This document shows positions 1 to 11,600 of a stretch of DNA of 64,000 bases, one piece after another; positions within the stretch are counted from its first letter, which is position 1; each line of letters opens with the position of its first letter. The DNA is from Candidatus Aquiluna sp. XM-24bin5. GTDB taxonomy: Bacteria; Actinomycetota; Actinomycetia; Actinomycetales; Microbacteriaceae. A program made the translations under genes and the position numbers. The stretch covers positions 832,546-896,545 of the forward strand of contig QCWE01000001.1 in the NCBI GenBank assembly GCA_003149555.1, written 5' to 3'. Under the pieces are notes generated by a model that saw only the letters and a program-made list of their open reading frames with translations, searched no databases and was not told the DNA's origin.

Positions 1-75
1 ACCGACCGCAATACCCGCGGCACCAGATGCCGCGGCGGCAGCACTACCTGCTAGAAAGCCCCTGCGCGAAACCAA
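1..75 (-). CDS. N-terminus of a Tat-exported protein (partial, possibly Dyp-type peroxidase)
   Basis: Reading leftward from 75, an open frame begins with TTG directly after the TAA of the copper-chaperone gene and runs off the window edge. The 25 visible residues start LVSRRGFLAGSAAAAASGAA: a twin-arginine SRRGFL motif followed by an alanine-rich hydrophobic stretch, as in a Tat signal peptide. Only this frame is open and no other start precedes the motif, so TTG is the likely start. PCu(A)C genes in actinobacteria are often followed by a Tat-secreted Dyp-type haem peroxidase; that identity is inference from context only. Confidence 0.6.
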   Translation of the reverse strand, partial: MVSRRGFLAGSAAAAASGAAGIAVG

Positions 76-558
76 TTAGTTGTCCATCTCCGTATCGCTG
101 TGGTACTCCTCGTCGCCGCCCTCTGCGGGCTTTGCGACGATGCCATCAATTGTCAGATCCTCGGCACCATCAAAGTCAAAGGTAACTGAGATTTCTTCCC
201 CTGCCTCCAGGTCGTCAGTAAGCATCATCAGCATTAGGTGGTTTCCGCCCGGCTCGAGGACTATCGACTTCCCGGCAGGGATTACTAGGCCACCGTCTAT
301 CTCCTGCATCATCATCTCGCCACCGATCATGCTCATCTCGTGGACCTCGACAACTCCAGCAATCTCAGTGGCACCGCCTACCAGCACCACATCTTGTGAT
401 GAGTTGTTAGTGAGCGTTCCATAGACCGCGGTCATGCCTCCGCGGGTGCTCATCTCGGAAGATTTCACCCAGAGATCTTTAGCCACGACATCGCCCGAGG
501 AAGCACAACCTGCAAGAAATATTGGAATTGAGAGAAAAAGTAAGAGGGTCTTCCGCAT
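76..558 (-). CDS. PCu(A)C-family copper chaperone lipoprotein
   Basis: 160 residues. A lipoprotein signal peptide ends in the lipobox LAGC (Cys18), so the mature protein should be lipid-anchored outside the membrane. The body shows the PCu(A)C pattern of His/Met copper ligands: VHEM, then EMMM, then NHLMLMM. Proteins of this family carry Cu(I) to the CuA/CuB sites of cytochrome oxidase or take part in periplasmic copper handling. The tail is acidic and His/Met containing (EEYHSDTEMDN). An AAGGAAAG ribosome site precedes the ATG by 2 nt. The downstream Tat-protein gene follows without a gap, suggesting one transcript. Confidence 0.85.
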   Translation of the reverse strand: MRKTLLLFLSIPIFLAGCASSGDVVAKDLWVKSSEMSTRGGMTAVYGTLTNNSSQDVVLVGGATEIAGVVEVHEMSMIGGEMMMQEIDGGLVIPAGKSIVLEPGGNHLMLMMLTDDLEAGEEISVTFDFDGAEDLTIDGIVAKPAEGGDEEYHSDTEMDN

Positions 559-613
559 TTCTTTCCTTAGATGTCGGTACTCAGGCGCATAATTTGTGAG
601 CCTCAGATGCTAA

Positions 614-630
614 TTCTACACCTTGTAGAA
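614..630. promoter_or_regulatory. Candidate operator, 7-bp inverted repeat upstream of the copper chaperone
   Basis: TTCTACA-CCT-TGTAGAA is a perfect 7+3+7 inverted repeat 56 bp upstream of the chaperone ATG. On the minus strand it overlaps TAGAAT, a possible -10. It resembles the TACA..TGTA half-sites bound by BlaI/CopY-type repressors, though those usually have other spacing. The regulator is not in the window. Confidence 0.4.
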
Positions 631-750
631 ACAGAGTTTTAGGAATTTAGGTAAACATGTCCCGACACGCGGGAGTTGTTACCGCCTTAAAGTTCAAGTT
701 GTGGGTTAATGTTGGGGAAAATAACTAAATAAGTGAATTTTTTCGCATTT

Positions 751-768
751 CACTACTAGATGTAGTGG
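751..768. promoter_or_regulatory. Candidate NrdR-box-like palindrome upstream of nrdHIEF
   Basis: CACTAC-TAGAT-GTAGTG is a perfect 6+5+6 inverted repeat about 100 bp before nrdH. Positions 753-768 match the general NrdR-box pattern (ACACTATATATAGTGT) at 11 of 16 bases by eye. A weaker half-matching sequence lies 31 bp upstream (722-737). NrdR boxes normally occur as helically phased pairs. The remaining 559-864 intergenic stretch is AT-rich and holds no gene I can support. Confidence 0.35.
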
Positions 769-864
769 TTTGGTGCTAATGTTTGAAGTCTGAAATTTGC
801 GAGAAATTTCACAAGAATTTGCCGAAAATGAGGCCAAAAGGCCAAAGAAATGGGGAGGGAACCA

Positions 865-1089
865 ATGGCGGTGACCGTTTACACATTGCCAGCTTGCGTT
901 CAGTGCGACAGCACTAAGCGCATGCTGCAGCGCAACCAGGTCGAATACAACGAGGTAGACATGAGTCAGGACCCAGTTGCGCTTGAGATGGTAAAGACCA
1001 TGGGGTACACAGCAGCACCAGTAGTCGTCGCAGACGAAGAGCACTGGTCAGGCTTCCGCATGGACAAGATCCAGGCTCTTTCGGCTTAG
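865..1089 (+). CDS. nrdH: NrdH-redoxin, electron donor to class Ib ribonucleotide reductase
   Basis: 74 residues from the ATG at 865. An ATG at 850 is also in frame, but the codons between encode the ribosome site GGGAGGGAACC, so 865 is preferred. The glutaredoxin-like fold has the redox pair C-V-Q-C near residue 9 and the WSGFR motif near the C-terminus typical of NrdH, which accepts electrons from thioredoxin reductase and reduces NrdE. It is first of an nrdH-nrdI-nrdE-nrdF operon with 12-nt spacing to nrdI. Confidence 0.95.
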   Translation: MAVTVYTLPACVQCDSTKRMLQRNQVEYNEVDMSQDPVALEMVKTMGYTAAPVVVADEEHWSGFRMDKIQALSA

Positions 1090-1101
1090 CTGAGGTATGA
1101 G

Positions 1102-1490
1102 ATGTTCGATGTTGTTTACTTCTCGAGCGTCTCGGAAAACACTAAGCGCTTCGTTGACAAGCTAGAGGCCAAAGCCGTTCGGATTCCGATCCGGACCGAG
1201 GAAGCCGCAGAGTTTGTTCACGACAGGGACAGCGTTTTGGTTCTCCCCACCTACGGTGGCGGGAACGACAACTCGACTGTCCCAAAGCAGGTAATCAAAT
1301 TTTTGAATAACCCTGACAACCGGAAACACATCAAGGCAGTAATTGCCGGAGGAAACACCAATTTTGGTTCTCACTTCGGCAAGGCCGGCGACATCGTCGC
1401 CGACAAGCTGGGAGTGCCAGTGCTTTATCGCTTTGAAATCACTGGCACACCAGAGGACGTAGTAGAGGTCAAGGAAAGGCTGGCACAGTT

Positions 1491-1509
<19 letters not shown>
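1102..1509 (+). CDS. nrdI: NrdI flavodoxin-like protein for class Ib RNR cofactor assembly
   Basis: 135 residues of the NrdI family. NrdI is an FMN protein that supplies oxidant to NrdF for building the dimanganese-tyrosyl radical. The N-terminal [15 protein letters not shown] matches the FMN phosphate loop, and the PTYGGG and GGNTNFG segments are the further flavin loops of the family. It overlaps the nrdE start by 19 nt, implying translational coupling. NrdI implies a manganese-dependent class Ib enzyme, which fits with the metal transporter gene downstream. Confidence 0.95.
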
Positions 1510-4653
<3,144 letters not shown>

Positions 4654-4662
4654 GGAGGGAAC

Positions 4663-4710
4663 ATGGACTGCAACTGCGGTAAGGATTCTTGCAACTGCGG
4701 CAAGCACTAA
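4663..4710 (+). CDS. 15-residue cysteine-rich micropeptide at the end of the nrd operon
   Basis: ATG at 4663 to TAA at 4710 encodes MDCNCGKDSCNCGKH, with four cysteines in two CNCGK repeats and a terminal His. A near-perfect Shine-Dalgarno AAGGAGGGAAC begins 9 nt after the start of the nrdF stop, better than that of most genes here, and the terminator hairpin begins 15 nt after the stop. The ORF therefore fills the entire end of the operon. No family is recognised. The layout suggests a thiol or metal-binding peptide co-expressed with the reductase; this is inference. It is too short for ordinary gene callers. Confidence 0.55.
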   Translation: MDCNCGKDSCNCGKH

Positions 4711-4724
4711 ATCAAACCAAAGCT

Positions 4725-4757
4725 GCCGGGTGACCAATTGGTTACCCGGCTTCTTTG
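4725..4757 (+). terminator. Intrinsic terminator of the nrd operon
   Basis: An 11-bp stem GCCGGGTGACC / GGTTACCCGGC with loop AATT and one G-T mismatch is followed by TTCTTTGTCT. It lies 15 nt after the micropeptide stop and separates nrdHIEF from the ZIP transporter. Confidence 0.9.
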
Positions 4758-4761
4758 TCTC

Positions 4762-4773
4762 TAGAGTGAAGGA
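4762..4773 (+). promoter_or_regulatory. Leaderless -10 element of the ZIP transporter gene
   Basis: TAGAGT lies exactly 6 nt before the ATG at 4774, right after the nrd terminator. This spacing supports the ATG at 4774 rather than the second ATG at 4780. Confidence 0.5.
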
Positions 4774-5610
4774 ATGAACATGGACAGCGCGCTACTTCTG
4801 GCATTCGCTGTCACCCTGGGCGCTGGCCTGGCAACCGGAATTGGTTCAACAATTGCCTTTTTTGCAAAGACAACCAACAAGAGCTTCTTTGCAGTCTCGA
4901 TGGGATTCTCAGCTGGCGTGATGATTTATCTCAGCTTCGCTGAGATCCTCCCCAAAGCAACGCAGTATGTCGAGGAGTATGTAACCGCCACTGAGGCTGC
5001 CGGCATTGCAGCTGGTGCTCTGATCGCAGGGCTTGTCTTGATGGCGGTAATCGATGCTCTGGTTCCCTCTGGAGCAAACCCCCACGAGAACACAGATGTT
5101 GAGCTCCTGGGGAGCTCTGACACACCCCTGCAAGGTGTCGATGAAGTAAGGAACAAGGCCCTCCTGAGGATGGGAGTGTTTGTAGCCCTGGCAATTGCCA
5201 TCCACAACTTCCCCGAGGGTCTCGCCACATTCTTGCTGGTGCTCGATGACCCACAGATTGGAATTGCGCTTGCAATTGCGGTTGCCATGCACAACATCCC
5301 TGAGGGCATTGCGGTCTCAGTGCCGGTTTATTACGCCACCAAGTCAAGACTCAAGGCTTTCAGGCTTAGCTTCCTCTCAGGTCTGGCCGAGCCCGCAGGA
5401 GCCGTCATTGGCTACCTAATCCTCGCCCAGTTCCTAAACCACTTCGTACTGGGCATCATCTTTGCAATGGTGGCCGGAGTCATGGTCTTTCTCGCCATAG
5501 ACACCCTGTTGCCTACGGCTAGGAACTCAGCCAGGGGTCACCTAACCGTTTATGGTGTGATTGCAGGCATGGCGGTGATGGCTGCCAGCTTGGTGCTGCT
5601 TCGGCTTTAG
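4774..5610 (+). CDS. zupT: ZIP-family divalent metal transporter (ZupT-like)
   Basis: 278 residues with about eight membrane segments. The signature metal-binding helices are present: HNFPEGLATF and HNIPEGIAVSVPV, the duplicated HNxPEG motif of the ZupT/GufA branch. It should import zinc, and possibly manganese or iron, into the cytoplasm. A Mn/Fe role near a class Ib reductase is plausible but not shown. An acidic, hydrophilic cytoplasmic loop lies near residues 95-120. It converges on the giant gene, the two stop codons overlapping by 4 nt. Confidence 0.88.
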   Translation: MNMDSALLLAFAVTLGAGLATGIGSTIAFFAKTTNKSFFAVSMGFSAGVMIYLSFAEILPKATQYVEEYVTATEAAGIAAGALIAGLVLMAVIDALVPSGANPHENTDVELLGSSDTPLQGVDEVRNKALLRMGVFVALAIAIHNFPEGLATFLLVLDDPQIGIALAIAVAMHNIPEGIAVSVPVYYATKSRLKAFRLSFLSGLAEPAGAVIGYLILAQFLNHFVLGIIFAMVAGVMVFLAIDTLLPTARNSARGHLTVYGVIAGMAVMAASLVLLRL

Positions 5611-8600
5611 CGAGTTCGGGTCGTAGTCCGAATGTAGAACTGTCGGTTGATATAAACATCAACGATGATGTCGTATCCGGCTCCAGTGAAGCGGACTATT
5701 CGTGAGTAGGTGAAACGTTTATAAGGACTGATCGGGTCTTGGACCAGCCACTTCCCTGCGACCTTGGCACTGAGCCTTTGGCCATCGAGATCTGCGGTGT
5801 AGATGGCAATGTAGCCCTTGAATGTTCCAACCGTCACCTTGCCCTTCACGATGACAGGTATTGACATGGTCACGAGCTGTCCCTGAGCGTTCAAAGTTCC
5901 AATCTGAAGCGTGTGCTCACCAGGCAGCAAATCACTTGGCAGCGGCAGCTCTGATGCAAATGCGCCGAGGGCGTCAATTTCTACGGTGCCAAGGTATTTA
6001 GGCGTTGAGAATATCCAAACCTCCACATAGCTGTTTGGTTTCAGCCCTTTCCCGCTCACCTTTGCCTTAGAGGCTATCTGGAGCTCTAGAGTCAGACTCT
6101 CGGTTACCTGAGAGACGGTCTCCTCACTCCTCACAGCACCGACGGAGACCTCCCAGTCAGTTCCCTTTGCAACCAGATTCTTTTCGGTGGTATCCGGAGT
6201 AAAGATCACCTTCTCGGTATCACCACTCTCGTCGCCAACCGGACCCGAATCCTTTGCAGGCGTCGATGGTGGAGTTGGTATAAAGCCGATCTTTGTTGGT
6301 GGAGCATCTTCGGGTGGAGTCACCACTGGTGGCGTTGGAACAACAGGTACTACGGGTGCTGGCTGGGGGTTGTTCGACACCGCGGTCCAAAGTGCATAGA
6401 GAGTCACATTGTTGTCTATACCCGGGTCATAAGGGAATGTGACCTTTGTGGAGACGTCGTTCAAAGTTGTTGACCAACCACTGAAGGTGAAACCGGATCT
6501 TGACGGCGATGCGGGTTGAGCTATGGTGCCACCGGCGATGAAGCTACCGCTTGCAACCGCCGAGCCGCTGTTGGAGTTGAAGGTCACAGCGTAGTTCGCA
6601 AGCGCTGGGGTGACTGCGGTAGAGGCTGTACTTGCTACCGAGTCACCGACGACGTTGGTCGCTTTCACGCTGAATGTGTAGGAAGTTCCATTAGTCAGGC
6701 CAGCCACGGTGCAGGAAGTAGTTGCAGTGGTGCAGGTTTGGCCGCCAGAGGAGGTGACTGTGTAGCCAGTGATGGCGGAACCTCCGTCGGAGGTTGGTGC
6801 CGTCCAACTAACTACTGCCTCTTCGCTGGCAGCAGTTGCGGATACTCCAGTCGGCTTATCCGGAACCGTCGAGGCAACAACAATCTCTGGGTCCTCGGTG
6901 AGCTCAACCGTGATGGTGCCGTCCGCGGTTGCTCGACCAAGCTCAGTGATCTCCGTTCCAATGACCTGGTAGATCAGCTGGCCCTTCTTGATTGCAGCTG
7001 AATTCAATGTGACTGAGATGGCCTTACCGGCATCTGTATTCGGAACGGTTGCGGTTTTTCCTGAGCCATTAATCCAGGAAACAAGCAAAGAGAAGATGAA
7101 GTTATTGTCGCCGGGGATCAATGACTCCTGCCGCTCAGTGTCCTTGAAGTATTGTGCGGTAACCACCGTGTTGGCTGGCAAGGCAGCGTCCGGCACACTT
7201 ACCGTTGCACTAGCACCCGTTGCAGCATGGTTTCGGGTAATGTCTCCTCCGCTTCGCCCAGCATCATTTCCAACTGTTAGAACTGCTGCGGTCTCCAAAG
7301 CAGATGGGTCAACACCGTACAGCGACTTCTGCACCCAGCGGGCATACATCTTCTTGGACTTGTTTGGCGTGTGGCTCTGACCGCCATTTCCAATCTTGTT
7401 GCCACCTGTCTCGGAGTCGTACCAACCGGTAAAGACAAAGCCGGGTCGCACGGGAGTGGGAAGAGTAATTGCAGATCCTCTGCCGACCGAGCCAGCTCCT
7501 CCCGCACCTGTTGTCGCGCCATAGCCGTCGTAGGTCAAGGTGTAAGAGCCGTCATCCCATAGTGCGTAGAGGATGCCGTCTGCGGTTGGACTGTGGGTGG
7601 TCAAGGCAGCGCCACCTGGAACTGTCGACCAGCCTGCAAACTCGTAACCGTCTCGGAAGTATGTCGTGCCATTAGGCAGGCTCATATTTCCAGTACCAAC
7701 GGTGTAACTGTCAGAGACCTTGGCATTCTCGCCAACCTTGACTTGACCCCCTTGCCAGTCATAGGTAACCGTGTAGATGTTTGGAGTCCAGTTAGCAACA
7801 AAAGACACGTTCGAGGAGCCAACGACAAAATTGGCACCGGCAGGATAGTTATTCGACCCGTCTGACCAGTGCGAGAAGGTGTAGCCAGCCTTGTTGCCGG
7901 CAGATGGCAGTGTCAGAGTCTGACCGATTGTCCGACCCAGAGGGCTGTTGATTACTGCATCTCCACCGTCAGTGTCAAAGTTCAGGTTGTAGGTAGTTGC
8001 AGTCCACTGTGCATAGAAAACTGTATTCGCACTTGGTGTGTACGTACTCAGCTCACCTACCGCGTTCTGAGCAGCGTCATACCTGTCGCTAGTTCCTGCC
8101 GCGTCGGTTGTCCAGTGAGAGAAGGTGTAGCCGGTTCGCGCTATGTCTCCCTTTGAGCGAATCGAATATGCCTGTCCGACAGTCGCTGTGTCGTAACCAC
8201 TCGTTGCGCTGAGATCAGGTCCGCCCGTGCCACCGTTTGCGTTATAGGAAATCCTGTACTGATTTGGGACCCAAACTGCATAGAGCGTTTCGCCACCTAT
8301 TGGGATGGTCACCGTGCTGCCCGGTGCGTAGCTGTTTCCAGACCCATCGCTCTCGGTGCTCCACCCAGCGAACCAGTGGTTTGCCTTTGCCACATCCCCG
8401 CCAACATTCGAGACAACCACGGTGTTCTCGATGTTTTCGCTCTGCGCTGTCGGGATGGTGCCGCCACCTCCATTCAGGTTATAGGTGAAGGTGTAGTCGA
8501 CCGGTGTCCAAATTGCATAGAGCGTGACGTCCTGAGTAGGTGCAAGGGTGGCACCAATGTCACCCCCGGCTCCCGAGGGAGAAGTGTTCCAGCCGTCGAA

Positions 8601-11600
8601 GGTGTACCCAGCCTTAACCATGGTTCCGCGTCCAGGAAGCGTGACACTGGTTCCTGGTGAAGTCGTGTAGTTGTCGGATGCCTTGGCAAGCGACCCCGAG
8701 GTTGCACCATTGCTTGAGTAGGTGATTGTGAAGGTGCCGGCTGTCCACTTTGGATAAAGATTTAGGTTTGCAGCAGAACTGAACTGGATGGTCTCGCCTG
8801 CGTTTTTGGCGGTTCCGCTGCCATCGGCGTTCGTTACCCAGCCGGAGAATACATAGCCCGTTCTGGTCAAACCACCACTGTTCGCCTTGATAGTTGCGGA
8901 GCTCAAGTAGGTATAGGTGGAGCCATCAACCGGAACAGATCCGGAGGTCTTATTTGTGCCGTTATATGTAAGTGTGAAGGGGTCTGCACTCCATTTGGCA
9001 TTCAATGTCACGTTCACCGATGGGGTGTAGGCGTCGCCCGCACCGCCAACTCGGGCCAGATAATCGCCCACATACCAACCCTCAAATGTGTAGCCGGTTC
9101 GAGTTGGTGTCGGCAGGGTAATCGCGGCTCCGCCTGTTTGGTAGGACTTAGAAGCATCGTTATCTCCACCATCAGCTCCGTGGTAATCAAAACCAACGGT
9201 GTAAGTGTTGGCAGTCCACTGGGCATAGAGGATGTCGTCGGCAGCGAGATTAATGTCCGCCTCGTCCGCGTAGTCAGTGCCCGAGCCATCAGCTGCAGTA
9301 TCCCAACCGGCAAAAGAATATCCGGTCCGGGTAAAGGTGTTTTCTCTAAGTGCTGTCGCCGTGCTTACCGGCACTCGCTGGGTTACGTCTCCAGCTCCAC
9401 CAACATAGTTGGACTTAAAGGTGACGGTAGGGTTCGAGAGATACTTGGCATACAGGGTCAGAGACCTCGCGGTGCTGTAGTTAGAGCCCGGAGCAACATC
9501 GGTTCCATTGCCGTCAGCCTGCGTGTTCCAGCCGCTGATGTACTTATTCTCCGGAGGAGTGATGCCGGTGGTTGCCTCGATCTGATAGACAGAGCCGCCC
9601 TGCTCATAAGTTCCAGAGCTTGGCAGCGTGCCGGAACCTCCGTTTATGTCGTAGGCGATGGTGTATTCATAGCCACTTCCAGCCAGAGCAAGTGATGGTC
9701 CTGGATAGGTTGCGTTCTCTGAAGAGGCCAGAGTTAGGTTTGCCTGGCTGTCCGTATCGCTCCGGCGCATGTAGATCGTTACTGCGCCATCTGCATCGCC
9801 ATTTAGGAAATTGTCCAGAGCAGCGGTTGCTAACGCGTATTTCTTGCCAACCGTTGAATTACTCGTTGGAATCGAGATTGTGCCCAGATAGGTTGCGCTC
9901 TTGGGGTTCCATGGCCAGCTGTTTGCTGTATCAAGACCCCATCCCTGTCCAGTTGTCCGTGCCTCTGTGAAGTCGAGCGAATTTTCGTCCCAAGAAGCGT
10001 CAGATGCGCCATAAACGTCAATGTTGAAGCTCGTGTAGGTGCGGTTGTAGCCGTTATTCCTGCTGCCGTCAGAGTTGCCGGTTACATAAACCTCTAGTGC
10101 AGCACCTGACCAATTGAACGCGGGGTCATAAGAAAACTCCGCATAGGAGACTCGGTTGTAGCTGTTCCCAATCGAGCTGGAGGCGTTCTTGAAGAGAAGG
10201 TCTGTACGGGCGCCAAATACAGTATTGGCACTAGAGCCTGACTGGACCCAGGTGTCGCCGAGAGCCTCAATAGAAGTTGACTCCCAAACTGGGTAGAGAG
10301 TGATGTCAGCCTCAGTTGTGTATGCAGCACCTAGGGCATGGTCGGTAGTTGACCCATCGCTGTTGACAGACCAGCCTGCGATTTGATGGTTCGCCCGAGT
10401 GAACCAACCCTCTGCCGTTGCCTTGTTGGCTAGAGTCAGGTCAACTCCATGAGTCTTTGTGGCAGTTTGACTGGAGCCCGCACCACTATCCCCGGACTGA
10501 TAGGTAACGGTGTAGGAGTTTGGGGTCCACTTTGCATAAAGGGTTAGCCCTGAATCGGTCGAGTAATTGGCGCTTTCTGCATAGTCAGTACCTTCTCCGT
10601 CAGCCTGGGTGTTCCATCCTGCGAATGTGTACCCCGTCTTTGCCAAGGTCCCACTGTTGGAAGCTAGCTGTAAGGCAACTCCTTCAATCTTGACCTGACT
10701 CGAGGGAACGCTTCCTGAGTTAGAACCATTGTCGTTGTAGGTCACGGTATGGGAAGACAGCGTGGTGACACTTGCCTTTGCTGATTCACTGCTCGTGACA
10801 TAATTCCCCGTGCCTACGGCAGTCAGGGAGATCTGGTACTGCGTGGCATCCGCTATATTTTCGAAACTTCCGGCAGCGGCGCTAATCGTGTAGCTTGTCA
10901 GCCCGCTCGCAAGAGAAATAGTGTCCAGCAATGAGGTTCCGGCCGAGTCATAAATCTTTAGAGTGTACGAAGATGCGTTGGCAACTGCTGTCCAAGAGAC
11001 ATCGATTGACTTCAAGGTTTGTGCAGTAGTCGCCACCGTAGGGGTCCCAACGTTGGTCAGATTGATCGTTGGAACCGTAATCGTAAAGTTAGAGGTAGTC
11101 TCTGCCGTGCCTGCTTGATCAGTTGCCGTTACAGCCAATGAATAGCTTCCCGCCGTAGTTGGAGTTCCGCTAATTGCCCCGCTAGATGCGGATATGCTCA
11201 ACCCGGGGGGCAGGCTGCCTGAACTTACTGAAAAGGTCTTGCTTCCTTTACCACCTGGTGCAAATCCTGGAAGGTTGTAAGCAGCTCCAAGAGTCGCCGA
11301 CAGACCAGATGATGGTGCCCGAATACCAAGATCGAAATCTGCATAGGACACGGCTGTTCCGGTGCCATTTTCGGACAGGTCTTTTGAACCAACAGAGTCC
11401 TCGCCTCTATTGGAGGAGTTGTCAAAGGTGTACAGGTGTTCGAGGTTGCTCACACCTCCGCTACTTGCGCTATGCATCGAGGTTTGCACCTCGGACAGAG
11501 TCAAGGGCTTTGACCAAACTTTGACTTGGTCCACGTAGCCAAAGAAGACGTGGCGTGGGGTCCCGGCTTGGTAGTAGGAATTCTCGCCGACAAAGAAATT

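Noticed and set aside
706..1044. 112-residue minus-strand frame across the nrdH promoter and gene
   Set aside because: It lies opposite nrdH, has no recognisable domain, and its protein is of unnatural composition (Cys/Trp clusters).
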